A stretch of DNA of 64,000 nucleotides, taken from NCBI RefSeq assembly GCF_004005855.1, contig NZ_SACL01000003.1, positions 186,001 to 250,000 on the forward strand. Direction: 5' to 3'. Positions 34,613-42,433 of the stretch are shown here, in pieces. How positions within the stretch are numbered: the stretch's first letter is position 1; every line of letters starts with the position of its first letter. Origin of the DNA: Rhodovarius crocodyli. Its GTDB lineage: Bacteria > Pseudomonadota > Alphaproteobacteria > Acetobacterales > Acetobacteraceae. A program made the position numbers and the translations under genes. Below the pieces are notes generated by a model. It saw only the letters and a program-made list of their open reading frames with translations, was not told the DNA's origin and ran no database searches.

Positions 34613-34893
34613 TGATCACCCGTTTCACGCCCCTGGCCCTGGTTCTGCTGGCAGCCTGCTCCAACCCATTCGCCGGCACCCGCGCCACGCCCGACCTGCC
34701 CGAGCAGGCCGAATGCCGCCAGGTCGCGCGCCGCAGCGAGGAAGTGCGCAGCGTCGAACAGCGCTGGGCGCCGGGCCAGAACGACCTGATGATCCAGAGC
34801 GAGCGCCGCGCCGCCGAGGACCGGGCCTTCCGCAACTGCCTGCGGGAGCGGCGGCTGCCGGGTGCGAACGGGGTGGAACTGCCCCGCCGCTGA
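34609..34893 (+). CDS. Small lipoprotein of unknown function (94 aa)
   Basis: Lipoprotein signal MMITRFTPLALVLLAAC with lipobox LAAC, then a charged, Arg/Glu-rich helix-forming region (AECRQVARRSEEVRSVEQRWAPGQNDLMIQSERRAAEDRAFRNCLRERRLPG) with two Cys. ATGA overlap with nudC. The Cys spacing and charge suggest a small alpha-helical envelope protein. No function recognised. Confidence 0.7.
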   Translation: MMITRFTPLALVLLAACSNPFAGTRATPDLPEQAECRQVARRSEEVRSVEQRWAPGQNDLMIQSERRAAEDRAFRNCLRERRLPGANGVELPRR

Positions 34894-34936
34894 CCCCGGC
34901 CGGGTCCGGATCGGCCAGTTTTGCCCCTGCCGCGCG

Positions 34937-34965
34937 TTGACGCACGGCAGCGCGATCTTCATAAA
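34937..34965 (+). promoter_or_regulatory. Sigma-70-type promoter of the sdh operon
   Basis: TTGACG (34937-34942) and CATAAA (34960-34965) are separated by exactly 17 bases, about 66 bases before the sdhC ATG. The hexamers match housekeeping consensus in 5/6 and 4/6 positions in an otherwise GC-rich gap between operons. Confidence 0.65.
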
Positions 34966-34978
34966 GCGGGGGTCGAAG

Positions 34979-34999
34979 GGCGCCGGGCCACCCGGCGCC
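34979..34999 (+). promoter_or_regulatory. Hairpin in the sdhC 5' leader
   Basis: GGCGCCGGG (34979-34987) pairs perfectly with CCCGGCGCC (34991-34999) around a CCA loop. It lies between the predicted transcription start (about 34972) and the sdhC ribosome-binding site, so it would form near the very 5' end of the mRNA and could protect it or control translation. Confidence 0.55.
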
Positions 35000-35030
35000 G
35001 TCCTACCCAGACGCAAGTCGAGGAACACAC

Positions 35031-35474
35031 ATGTCGGAAGCGCTTGACCCGCGGGAGGCCACCTATGTGGGCCGCCGGACGGATGGGACCATCATCAAGC
35101 GCCCCATGTCCCCCCACCTGCAAGCGTACGACATGCTGCAGATGTCCAGCGCCACCTCCATCACGCACCGCATCACCGGCGGCGCCTGGGCGGTCGGCAC
35201 GCTGGTGTTCGTGTGGTGGCTGGCGGCGCTGGCGGCGGGGCCCGAATCCTTTGCCAACGTGCAGTGGTTCCTCTCCTCCTTCCTCGGCATCCTTTTCCTG
35301 TTCGGGCTGACGGCGGTGGCCTGGTACCACACGCTGAACGGCATCCGGCACCTGAACTGGGACGCCGGCCGCGGCTTCGACCTTCCGACCATGTACCGCA
35401 GCGGCCGTGCGGTGGTGATCGGCACCGGCGTGATGACGGTGCTGACCTGGTTCATCGGCATCATCGCGTGGTGA
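35031..35474 (+). CDS. sdhC: Succinate dehydrogenase cytochrome b556 subunit SdhC
   Basis: 147-residue membrane anchor with three helices. The conserved SPHLQAYDMLQMSSATSITHRITGGAW quinone-site segment and the heme-ligand region WYHTLNGIRHLNWDAGRGF are present. With SdhD it binds heme b and ubiquinone in the inner membrane. First gene of sdhCDAB, with GAGGA before the ATG. Confidence 0.95.
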   Translation: MSEALDPREATYVGRRTDGTIIKRPMSPHLQAYDMLQMSSATSITHRITGGAWAVGTLVFVWWLAALAAGPESFANVQWFLSSFLGILFLFGLTAVAWYHTLNGIRHLNWDAGRGFDLPTMYRSGRAVVIGTGVMTVLTWFIGIIAW

Positions 35475-35479
35475 ATGGC

Positions 35480-35875
35480 ATGTCCAAGCCTGAAGTGAAC
35501 TCCCTCCGCTCCCCTCTCGGCCGCGTCCGCGGCCTGGGTTCCGCCAAATCCGGCACGCACCACTGGTGGATGATGCGCGTGACCTCGGTCGCGCTGCTGC
35601 CGCTGTTCCTGTGGTTCGTCTATGCCTGCTTCGTGCTGGCCGGCGCCTCCTACGCCGAGACGAAGGCCTTCGTCGGCGCCCCGGTCAACGCGGTGCTGTT
35701 CCTGCTGCTGATCGGCTTCCTGTTCCATCACATCGCCAACGGCCTGCAGGAAGTCGTGGAGGACTATGTCCGCCCCGAGTTGAAGCGGATGCTGTGGCTG
35801 TTCGCCATCAAGGGCCTGTCGGGCCTGCTGGCGATGATCGCCGCGTTTTCCGTGCTGCGCGTGGCCTTCACCTGA
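35480..35875 (+). CDS. sdhD: Succinate dehydrogenase membrane anchor SdhD
   Basis: 131-residue three-helix anchor. GSAKSGTHHWWMMRVTSVALLPLFLWFVY and the heme-ligand helix LLLIGFLFHHIANGLQEVVEDYV are characteristic. The ATG at 35480 is chosen; an in-frame GTG at 35471 overlaps the sdhC stop (GTGA) and is a credible alternative adding three residues. Confidence 0.93.
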   Translation: MSKPEVNSLRSPLGRVRGLGSAKSGTHHWWMMRVTSVALLPLFLWFVYACFVLAGASYAETKAFVGAPVNAVLFLLLIGFLFHHIANGLQEVVEDYVRPELKRMLWLFAIKGLSGLLAMIAAFSVLRVAFT

Positions 35876-35941
35876 AGCCCACCGCCCCTATGTCAGCCCA
35901 GGGGCCTGCCGGCCTCCGGATCGATTGAGAGCCTGAGAGCC

Positions 35942-37753
35942 ATGAACGCCATCAGCATGCCTTCCCACTCCGCCTACCGCATCGTCGATCATACCTATGA
36001 CGTCGTGGTGGTGGGCGCCGGCGGTGCCGGCCTTCGCGCCACCTTCGGCATGGGCGCGGCCGGGCTCAAGACCGCCTGCATCACCAAGGTCTTCCCCACC
36101 CGCAGCCACACCGTCGCCGCCCAGGGCGGCGTCGGCGCGTCGCTCGGCAACATGGGCGAGGACAACTGGCGCTGGCACATGTACGACACCGTGAAGGGGT
36201 CGGACTGGCTGGGTGACCAGGACGCCATCGAATACATGTGCCGCGAGGCGGTGCCGGCCATCATCGAGCTGGAGCACTTCGGCGTGCCCTTCAGCCGCAC
36301 CGAGGACGGCCGCATCTACCAGCGCCCCTTCGGCGGCCACATGCAGGATTACGGCAAGACCCCCGCCCAGCGCGCCTGCGCCGCGGCCGACCGCACGGGC
36401 CATGCCATCCTGCACACGCTGTATCAGCAGTCGCTGAAGCATAACTGCGAGTTCTTCGTCGAATACATCGCCCTCGACCTGATCATGGACGATGAGGGCG
36501 TGTGCCGCGGCGTGATGGCCTGGTGCCTCGAAGACGGCTCCATGCACCGCTTCCGCGCCCAGTCCGTGGTGCTGGCCACCGGCGGCTACGGCCGTGCCTA
36601 CTTCTCCTGCACCTCCGCCCATACCTGCACCGGCGACGGCGGCGGCATGGTGCTGCGCGCCGGCCTGCCCCTGCAGGACAACGAGTTCGTGCAGTTCCAC
36701 CCGACCGGCATCTATGGCTCGGGCTGCCTCGTGACCGAGGGCGCGCGCGGTGAGGGCGGCTACCTCACCAACTCCGAGGGCGAGCGCTTCATGGAGCGCT
36801 ACGCCCCCACCGCCAAGGACCTGGCCAGCCGCGACGTCGTGTCGCGCGCCATGTCCATGGAAATCCGCGAAGGCCGCGGCGTGGGTCCGATGAAGGACCA
36901 CATCTACCTGCATCTGGAGCACCTGGGCGCCGACATCCTGCATGAGCGCCTGCCCGGCATTTCCGAGACGGCGAAGATCTTCGCCGGCGTGGACGTGACG
37001 AAGGAGCCCATCCCGATGCTGCCGACCGTGCACTACAACATGGGCGGCATCCCCACGAACCTGTTCACCGAGGTGCTGCGCCCCACCGCGCAGGACCAGG
37101 ATGCCGTGGTCCCCGGCCTGATGGCCGTGGGCGAGGCCGCCTGCGTGTCCGTGCATGGCGCGAACCGCCTGGGCACGAACTCCCTGCTCGACCTGGTGGT
37201 GTTCGGCCGCGCGGCTGCGCTGCGCGCCAAGGACACCATCAAGCCCGGCGCGACCCAGCCGCCCCTGCCGCCCAAGGCCGGCGAGAACGCGCTGGACCGC
37301 CTGGACCGCGTGCGCAACGCCAAGGGCGGCACCTCCGTCGCGGAGCTGCGCCTGAACATGCAGCGCACCATGCAGACGCATGCCGCCGTGTTCCGCACCA
37401 GCGAGCTGCTGAAGGAAGGCTGCGAGAAGATGGAGAAGGTGGCCGCCGGCTACAGCGACATCCGCATCGCCGACCGCAGCCTGATCTGGAACAGCGACCT
37501 GGTCGAGGCGCTGGAGCTCGACAACCTGCTGGGCAACGCGCTGACGACCATCGTCGGCGGCGAGGCCCGCAAGGAATCGCGCGGCGCCCACGCTCAGGAA
37601 GACTACCCCGATCGTGACGACGTGAACTGGATGAAGCACACGCTGGCCAAGGTGGACGACAAGTATCGCGTCACGCTGGACTACCGCGACGTGAAGATGC
37701 GCACCCTGACCAACGAAGTGCAGGTGTTCCCTCCCAAGCCGCGGGTGTACTGA
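35942..37753 (+). CDS. sdhA: Succinate dehydrogenase flavoprotein subunit SdhA
   Basis: 603-residue catalytic subunit oxidising succinate to fumarate. FAD binding is shown by [16 protein letters not shown] and by [11 protein letters not shown], the site of covalent attachment to His. [23 protein letters not shown] and the substrate-binding [21 protein letters not shown] are also present. The length is typical. Three bases separate it from sdhB. Confidence 0.98.
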   Translation: MNAISMPSHSAYRIVDHTYDVVVVGAGGAGLRATFGMGAAGLKTACITKVFPTRSHTVAAQGGVGASLGNMGEDNWRWHMYDTVKGSDWLGDQDAIEYMCREAVPAIIELEHFGVPFSRTEDGRIYQRPFGGHMQDYGKTPAQRACAAADRTGHAILHTLYQQSLKHNCEFFVEYIALDLIMDDEGVCRGVMAWCLEDGSMHRFRAQSVVLATGGYGRAYFSCTSAHTCTGDGGGMVLRAGLPLQDNEFVQFHPTGIYGSGCLVTEGARGEGGYLTNSEGERFMERYAPTAKDLASRDVVSRAMSMEIREGRGVGPMKDHIYLHLEHLGADILHERLPGISETAKIFAGVDVTKEPIPMLPTVHYNMGGIPTNLFTEVLRPTAQDQDAVVPGLMAVGEAACVSVHGANRLGTNSLLDLVVFGRAAALRAKDTIKPGATQPPLPPKAGENALDRLDRVRNAKGGTSVAELRLNMQRTMQTHAAVFRTSELLKEGCEKMEKVAAGYSDIRIADRSLIWNSDLVEALELDNLLGNALTTIVGGEARKESRGAHAQEDYPDRDDVNWMKHTLAKVDDKYRVTLDYRDVKMRTLTNEVQVFPPKPRVY

Positions 37754-37756
37754 ACG

Positions 37757-38539
37757 ATGGCGACCTTTACGCTTCCGAAGAACTCCACGATCGGTGCCGG
37801 CAAGACCTTCAAGGCCGAGCCGGGCGCCAAGAACGTCAAGTCGTTCAAGATCTACCGCTGGGATCCGGACACGGGTGAGAACCCGCACACCGACACCTAC
37901 GAGATCGACCTCGACAAGTGCGGCCCGATGGTCCTGGACGCGCTGATCAAGATCAAGAACGAGGTGGACACGACCCTGACCTTCCGGCGTTCCTGCCGCG
38001 AGGGCATCTGCGGGTCCTGCGCCATGAACATCGATGGCCTGAACACGCTCGCGTGCCTCAAGCCCATCGAGGACGTGAAGGGCGACGTGAAGATCAACCC
38101 GCTGCCGCATATGCCGGTGGTGAAGGATCTCGTGCCCGACCTGAACCAGGTCTACGCGCAGTACCGCTCGATCGAGCCCTGGCTGAAGGCCGACACCCCC
38201 GCGCCCCCGGATGAGGAGCGCCGCCAGTCCAAGGAGGAGCGCGCCAAGCTCGACGGCATGTGGGAGTGCATCCTGTGCTTCTGCTGCTCGACCAGCTGCC
38301 CGTCCTACTGGTGGAACGGCGACCGCTATCTGGGCCCGGCCGTGCTGCTGGCCGCCTATCGCTGGATCGCCGACAGCCGCGACGAATACACCGGTCAGCG
38401 CCTGGACGATCTGGAAGATCCGTTCCGCCTGTATCGCTGCCACACCATCATGAACTGCACCCGGACCTGCCCGAAGGGGCTGAACCCGGCTGAGGCGATC
38501 GGCAAGATCAAGCAGCTGATGGTGGAGCGCCAGGGCTGA
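37757..38539 (+). CDS. sdhB: Succinate dehydrogenase iron-sulfur subunit SdhB
   Basis: 260-residue electron-transfer subunit. The [2Fe-2S] ligands are in [21 protein letters not shown]. The 4Fe-4S and 3Fe-4S ligands are in [16 protein letters not shown] and [17 protein letters not shown]. It passes electrons from SdhA to quinone. Last gene of the operon, followed by a clear intrinsic terminator. Confidence 0.98.
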   Translation: MATFTLPKNSTIGAGKTFKAEPGAKNVKSFKIYRWDPDTGENPHTDTYEIDLDKCGPMVLDALIKIKNEVDTTLTFRRSCREGICGSCAMNIDGLNTLACLKPIEDVKGDVKINPLPHMPVVKDLVPDLNQVYAQYRSIEPWLKADTPAPPDEERRQSKEERAKLDGMWECILCFCCSTSCPSYWWNGDRYLGPAVLLAAYRWIADSRDEYTGQRLDDLEDPFRLYRCHTIMNCTRTCPKGLNPAEAIGKIKQLMVERQG

Positions 38540-38548
38540 GGTAAGGCC

Positions 38549-38600
38549 AGGGGCTCTGCCCCTGCACCCCGCCAGGAGGTAGTATCTCCTGGACCTGATA
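38549..38600. repeat. Small GC palindromes after sdhB
   Basis: AGGGGC-TCT-GCCCCT and CCAGGAG...CTCCTGG hairpins follow each other directly after sdhB. Both belong to the CCAGGGGC-like palindrome class seen at 21376, 60681 and 61330. Confidence 0.55.
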
Positions 38601-38606
38601 TGAGTT

Positions 38607-38639
38607 TGGCGCCCACCTTCGCAGGTTGGGCGCCATTTT
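38607..38639 (+). terminator. Intrinsic terminator of sdhCDAB
   Basis: TGGCGCCCA (38607-38615) pairs perfectly with TGGGCGCCA (38627-38635) around an 11-base loop and is followed by TTTTC. It lies 68 bases past the sdhB stop. Confidence 0.85.
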
Positions 38640-38672
38640 CATAAGGGAATGCAACCAAGTGCTCGGGGTCCA

Positions 38673-38687
38673 GGGCCGTTACGGCCC
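38673..38687 (-). terminator. Hairpin downstream of the FlgN-like gene
   Basis: GGGCCG (38673-38678) and CGGCCC (38682-38687) pair around TTA, five bases beyond the stop of the minus-strand FlgN-like gene. It has no T-run, so it is a weak terminator or mRNA 3' end stabiliser. Confidence 0.45.
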
Positions 38688-38692
38688 CAGCC

Positions 38693-39094
38693 TCATACCC
38701 TGGCCGACAGCGCCAGCGCCGGCGCCTGCTTCGGCGCCCTGAACTGCCCGCGCGCGCCATAGCCCGGCACATTGGCCTTCGGCAGGGCCGCGCCGGCGAT
38801 CGTCTCGATCACGCGGGACTGCAGGGCGATGGCGCCTTCCAGCAGTTTCCGGTTTTCCGCGCCCAGGCTTTCCAGCCTGGTGTGCAACTCCATCGTCACC
38901 CCCCGCAGCGCGGGTTCCGCCCGGGCGCCGGCCCGGCTGGCGGCCGTGAAGGCCTGGGCGAAGGCGTCGCTCGCCTGGATCTTCACGCTGGCCAGCGTGG
39001 CGGCCCTGTTCAGGTCCAGTGAGGCCAGGGCCTGGTTCTCGGCTTCCAGTGCTTCGGCCAGCCGGGTACCGGCGGCGATCACGGCGTCCATCAT
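38693..39094 (-). CDS. FlgN-like flagellar chaperone
   Basis: 133-residue helical protein: LAEALEAENQALASLDLNRAATLASVKIQASDAFAQAFTAA, then LESLGAENRKLLEGAIALQSRVIETIAGAA. Two long coiled-coil-forming helices and a C-terminal loop resemble FlgN, which escorts hook-filament junction proteins to the export gate. It overlaps the flgJ-like gene by 4 bases and is third in the flgI operon. The family call rests on helical pattern and context more than motifs. Confidence 0.65.
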   Translation of the reverse strand: MMDAVIAAGTRLAEALEAENQALASLDLNRAATLASVKIQASDAFAQAFTAASRAGARAEPALRGVTMELHTRLESLGAENRKLLEGAIALQSRVIETIAGAALPKANVPGYGARGQFRAPKQAPALALSARV

Positions 39095-39369
39095 GGACGG
39101 TTCTCCTCATTCGCGTTGGACTGAATCTGGATCATGTGCCGCAGCACCATGTCCCGGATGCCGATACCGCCGGACCGCGCCATGGAATTGGCGAAGGCCT
39201 CGGTCAGCATGGGTTGCCACTGTTCCTCGGCGGAACCGCCGCTGAAGGTGCCGCGCCGCACCGACTCGAACATCGGCTTGAACATCTGGGCCAGGAACTG
39301 GCCCTCCAGGCGCTGGGCTGCCTCACGCATGCGCGGGGTGGCCTGGGAGAGGTTGGCGATTGCGGTCAT
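39091..39369 (-). CDS. flgJ: Rod-binding protein (FlgJ N-terminal domain type)
   Basis: 92-residue protein equal to the rod-binding half of FlgJ: EAAQRLEGQFLAQMFKPMFESVRRGTFSGGSAEEQWQPMLTEAFANSMARSGGIGIRDMVLRHM. The muramidase half found in enterobacteria is absent, as usual in alphaproteobacteria. It caps or helps assemble the flagellar rod in the periplasm. It overlaps flgI by 1 base and the FlgN-like gene by 4. Confidence 0.9.
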   Translation of the reverse strand: MTAIANLSQATPRMREAAQRLEGQFLAQMFKPMFESVRRGTFSGGSAEEQWQPMLTEAFANSMARSGGIGIRDMVLRHMIQIQSNANEENRP

Positions 39370-40493
39370 CAGCGGATCTCCAGCTCGGCCTGCAGCGCGC
39401 CGGCGGCCTTGATGGATTGCAGGATGGTGATGAGGTCGCGCGGCCCCACCCCCAGGCTGTTCAGCCCGCGCACCAGCTCCTGCAGGGAGATCCCGCCGCG
39501 CAGCACGCCCATGCGGCGCTCGGCCTGGTCGTCCACCTCGATCTGGGTGCGCGGCACGACGGTCGTCTCGCCGTTGGACAGCGGGTTGGGCTGGGAGACC
39601 TGGGGCGTCTCGGTGATGCGGATCGTCAGGTTGCCCTGGGCGATGGCGACGGTGGAGACCCGCACATTCGCCCCCATGACGATGGTGCCGGAGGCTTCCT
39701 CCACGATCACCCGCGCGGGCTGGTCCGGCTCCACGCGCAGCTGCTCGATGTCGGTCAGGAAGGCGATGGCGTCGCGGCCGCGCAGGGACAGCAGCACGGT
39801 GCGCGGGTCCGTGGCGCGGGCGGAACCGGCGCCCGCCGCACGCTCGATGGCGGAGGCGATACGGCGCGCGGTGGTCAGGTCCGGGTTGCGCAGGGAAATC
39901 CGCAGCTGGTCGCGCCCCGCCAGGGAGAACGGCACCCCGCGCTCCACGATGGCGCCGGAGGAGATGCGCGCCGAGGTCGGCACGCCGCGGTTCACGCTGG
40001 CCGCGGCACCGCGCGCGGCGATGGCACCCGTGGTGACGGCGCCCTGCGCCACGGCATAGACCTCGCCATCCGCGCCCAGCAGGGGGGTGACCAGCAGCGT
40101 GCCGCCGGTCAGGTTGGTGGCGTCGCCCAGGGCCGAGACCGAAATGTCGATCCGGCTGCCCGGCTGGGCAAAGGCCGGCAGGTTGGCCGTGACCATCACG
40201 GCGGCCACGTTGCGGGTATCGAGGCGCGTCTCGTTGTCGCGCGTGTTCACGCCCAGCCGCTCCAGCATGCCCACCAGGGATTGCCGGGTGAAGATGGCGG
40301 TGCGCAGCCGGTCACCGGTGCCGTTCAGCCCCACGACCAGCCCGTAGCCGACCAGCTGGTTGTCGCGCACGCCCTCGAAATCCGCGATGTCCTTGATGCG
40401 CACGGGCTGGGCGATGGCGGCCGCGCCCACCAGCAGCGACAGCGCCGCCAGCAGGACCATTTTCGCCATCCGGAAAGTATTTTCCCGCATCAT
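39369..40493 (-). CDS. flgI: Flagellar P-ring protein FlgI
   Basis: 374-residue periplasmic ring subunit. A signal peptide (MAKMVLLAALSLLVGAAAIA within the N-terminus) precedes QPVRIKDIADFEGVRDNQLVGYGLVVGLNGTGD, the invariant FlgI start. NVAAVMVTANLPAFAQPGSRIDISVSALGDATNLTGGTLLVTPLLG and the closing LVRGLNSLGVGPRDLITILQSIKAAGALQAELEI are also present. Start codons at 40493, 40490 or 40469 are possible. A strong sigma-54-type promoter lies about 95 bases upstream. First gene of flgI-flgJ-flgN-like. Confidence 0.96.
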   Translation of the reverse strand: MMRENTFRMAKMVLLAALSLLVGAAAIAQPVRIKDIADFEGVRDNQLVGYGLVVGLNGTGDRLRTAIFTRQSLVGMLERLGVNTRDNETRLDTRNVAAVMVTANLPAFAQPGSRIDISVSALGDATNLTGGTLLVTPLLGADGEVYAVAQGAVTTGAIAARGAAASVNRGVPTSARISSGAIVERGVPFSLAGRDQLRISLRNPDLTTARRIASAIERAAGAGSARATDPRTVLLSLRGRDAIAFLTDIEQLRVEPDQPARVIVEEASGTIVMGANVRVSTVAIAQGNLTIRITETPQVSQPNPLSNGETTVVPRTQIEVDDQAERRMGVLRGGISLQELVRGLNSLGVGPRDLITILQSIKAAGALQAELEIR

Positions 40494-40586
40494 CGCCCAG
40501 TTCCGTCCGTTCGGCGGCGCGAGGCCCCGGCGTTTTCGCCGGTTCGGGGATCTTCCCCTGGCCTCGCTCCATCCGGAATGACGGTG

Positions 40587-40601
40587 GCAAGCGCCGTGCC
40601 A
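40587..40601 (-). promoter_or_regulatory. Sigma-54 promoter for the flgI operon
   Basis: Minus strand reads TGGCAC-GGCGC-TTGC, placing GG and GC exactly 10 bases apart as sigma-54 requires, and matching the TGGCACG-N4-TTGC consensus. It faces flgI, about 95 bases upstream of its ATG. Sigma-54 control of mid-class flagellar genes is established in Caulobacter. Confidence 0.72.
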
Positions 40602-40670
40602 GTGGTTTGGCCCGGTTTGGCCCGGCAGGCTTTGCCGGGGGGCGGCAGAGTCGGCGGTAAGGGGGTCAGG

Positions 40671-41084
40671 ATGACCATGCGCGTGCAGAGAAGCCAGGGT
40701 GCCAAGGGCGCCGCTGCGGCCTATGGCGCGCAGGCCTCCCAGGCGGGGTTCCGCCTGCCCGGGGCAGCGCCGCAGCCGGTGCAGGTGGCCTCGCTCGGTT
40801 CCTCGCTGCCGCTGGCGGCGCTGGCGGGCGGGCATGCCCCCAGCCCGCGCGATGCGGTGGCCCAGCGCAGGGCGCGGGGGCTCCTCGGCGGGCTGTCGGC
40901 GCTGCAGCGGGAGCTGCTCGGCGGCCCGCGCGACGACGCGGCCCTGCAACGCCTGGTTGATCTGCTGGAAGGCGAGGACGGCGACGACCCCGCGCTGAGG
41001 GAGGCCGTGCAGGACCTGGCCCTGCGCGCCCGCATCGAATTGCTGCGCCGTGGACTCGACCGCGCGCGGGACCAGACGGCCTGA
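40671..41084 (+). CDS. fliX: Flagellar assembly regulator FliX
   Basis: 137-residue FliX-type protein. A low-complexity N-terminus (MTMRVQRSQGAKGAAAAYGAQASQAGFRLPG) leads into RRARGLLGGLSALQRELLGGPRDDAALQRLVDLLEGEDGDDPALREAVQDLALRARIELLR, the conserved helical part. In Caulobacter FliX couples early flagellar assembly to the sigma-54 activator FlbD and assists P-ring assembly. It is divergent from flgI as in that organism and upstream of dksA. AAGGGGG precedes the ATG. Confidence 0.85.
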   Translation: MTMRVQRSQGAKGAAAAYGAQASQAGFRLPGAAPQPVQVASLGSSLPLAALAGGHAPSPRDAVAQRRARGLLGGLSALQRELLGGPRDDAALQRLVDLLEGEDGDDPALREAVQDLALRARIELLRRGLDRARDQTA

Positions 41085-41356
41085 AGGCGGGCTTTCGGCG
41101 GGCGCCGACGCCGATCGACCGTTCGGAAGGTGGACGATGAGACGCTTCCGGGCCTTCGCAACTGCAGCGCGAACCCAAATGTCAGTCGATCCTGCACAAA
41201 AATTGCCCAGCCAAAGTGCATGATCGTATGAAAACTGCGTTTAGCGCCTTTGGTCAGCGGTTCACCCCCTTTCCTTGCGAATGGCTCGCGCATATGTTCC
41301 GGCCCGCTGCCACGAGCCAAACGTCGTGTTTGGCGTGGCGTAGTGGGGACGTTCGC
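41085..41356 (+). other. Long gene-free leader upstream of dksA
   Basis: 272 bases of lower GC than the surroundings between fliX and the chosen dksA start. In-frame ATGs at 41216 and 41228 would extend DksA by up to 47 residues (MHDRMKTAFSAFGQRFTPFP...), but that extension has no DksA resemblance. I see no RNA gene. A dksA promoter must lie here, but no hexamer pair is convincing. Confidence 0.5.
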
Positions 41357-41776
41357 ATGTTGGCCGCTACTCTACCGCCTGACTATCGTCCCTCGGACGA
41401 CGAAGAGTTCATGAATCCCCTTCAGCTCGAGTACTTCCGGCAGAAGCTGCTGCGCTGGCGGCTGGATCTGCTGCGCGAAGCCGGGGAGACGCTGAACAGC
41501 CTGTCCGAAGGCGGCATCGCCGAGGCCGACCTGACCGACCGCGCGAGCGTCGAGACCGATCGGGCCCTGGAACTGCGCACCCGTGACCGCGCCCGCAAGC
41601 TGATCGGCAAGATCGACCAGGCGCTGGAGCGGATCGAGAACGGCACCTACGGCTATTGCGAGGAGACGGGCGAGCCCATCGGCCTGCGCCGGCTGGAAGC
41701 CCGCCCCATCGCCACCATGTCGATCGAGGCGCAGGAGCGCCACGAGCGCATGGAGCGCATCCACCGCGACGACTGA
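41357..41776 (+). CDS. dksA: RNA polymerase-binding transcription factor DksA (single-Cys type)
   Basis: 139-residue secondary-channel regulator that works with ppGpp at rRNA and amino-acid promoters. The coiled-coil tip motif DLTDRA (D58, D61) is intact. The zinc-finger region reads YGYCEETGEPIGLRRLEARPIATMSIEAQ: only C101 of the usual four Cys remains, so it cannot hold zinc in the classical way. Cys-poor DksA versions are known in other bacteria. Start at 41357 (MLAATLPPDYRPSDDEEF). A terminator follows. Confidence 0.93.
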   Translation: MLAATLPPDYRPSDDEEFMNPLQLEYFRQKLLRWRLDLLREAGETLNSLSEGGIAEADLTDRASVETDRALELRTRDRARKLIGKIDQALERIENGTYGYCEETGEPIGLRRLEARPIATMSIEAQERHERMERIHRDD

Positions 41777-41800
41777 GGGCAACCCCCCCGGTCCCCGATC

Positions 41801-41833
41801 AGGCGCCCCGGCCCTTGGCCCGGGCGCCTTTTT
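41801..41833 (+). terminator. Intrinsic terminator of dksA
   Basis: AGGCGCCC (41801-41808) pairs with GGGCGCCT (41822-41829), followed by a TTTTT run ending at 41832. It lies 25 bases after the dksA stop. Confidence 0.88.
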
Positions 41834-41841
41834 CATGAAAA

Positions 41842-41869
41842 AACCGGCCCCCCTGACGAGGGGCCGGTT
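41842..41869 (-). terminator. Intrinsic terminator for the minus-strand secreted protein gene
   Basis: AACCGGCCCC (41842-41851) pairs with GGGGCCGGTT (41860-41869). Read on the minus strand the stem is followed by a run of Ts ending in TTTCATG. It is back-to-back with the dksA terminator. Confidence 0.8.
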
Positions 41870-41928
41870 CCGTTGGGGGCGAACCCCACCGGGTCCATGG
41901 CACCTGGCGGGGGCTGGCCCCCCGCTAG

Positions 41929-42234
41929 TTACCCGCGGAGACCAGCGGCGGGCACCCAGATGGTCCGGTCACGGCCGCCCTGGTTCTGCACCACGGGCAC
42001 CTGGCCCGCGATGCCCTGCTGGGCTTCAGTCGCACCGATATAGCTGATCACCGGCCGGCCCTCGTCCACGCCGGAGATGACGGCCACGCCGCCACCCACG
42101 ATGTTGCCGCGCTGCGCATCGCTGTAGGCGACATGCTGGCTGGCGAAGTCACCGGTCAGGCGGGGGGCTTCCTCCGCGAAGGCAGCGGCGCTGGTCAGAA
42201 GGGCCGCGACGGCGGCGATGGCGATCTTGTTCAT
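41929..42234 (-). CDS. Small secreted protein of unknown function (101 aa)
   Basis: Signal peptide MNKIAIAAVAALLTSAAAFA with a likely cleavage before EEAPRL. The mature 80 residues (LTGDFASQHVAYSDAQRGNIVGGGVAVISGVDEGRPVISYIGATEAQQGIAGQVPVVQNQGGRDRTIWVPA) are Gly/Val-rich and lack Cys. The start at 42234 is chosen because the signal peptide begins exactly there. Single gene with its own terminator. Function not recognised. Confidence 0.75.
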   Translation of the reverse strand: MNKIAIAAVAALLTSAAAFAEEAPRLTGDFASQHVAYSDAQRGNIVGGGVAVISGVDEGRPVISYIGATEAQQGIAGQVPVVQNQGGRDRTIWVPAAGLRG

Positions 42235-42433
42235 GGCTCTGGTCTCTCTTGTCTCTGTCTGGAAGGCGGCGCCTTGCCGCCCTCTCGGTGACGCAGAGAT
42301 GCGCCGTTCCACGCCGCTTTCCCAATCAAGCCTCGGCATCGGCATCATACGCGGGGATTATGGAACCCGCCCTCCCTTTCCCTGTCGGGGCAAAGGGGCC
42401 AAGCTTCGTTCCGGAACAGCGCCGAGGCCTCCC

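Noticed and set aside
35888-38443. 851-codon minus-strand open frame over sdhA and sdhB
   Set aside because: It is antisense to strongly conserved succinate dehydrogenase genes and has no domain signature.
41216-41356. N-terminal extension of DksA from the ATG at 41216
   Set aside because: The extra 47 residues do not resemble DksA, and the start at 41357 gives the family N-terminus and length.
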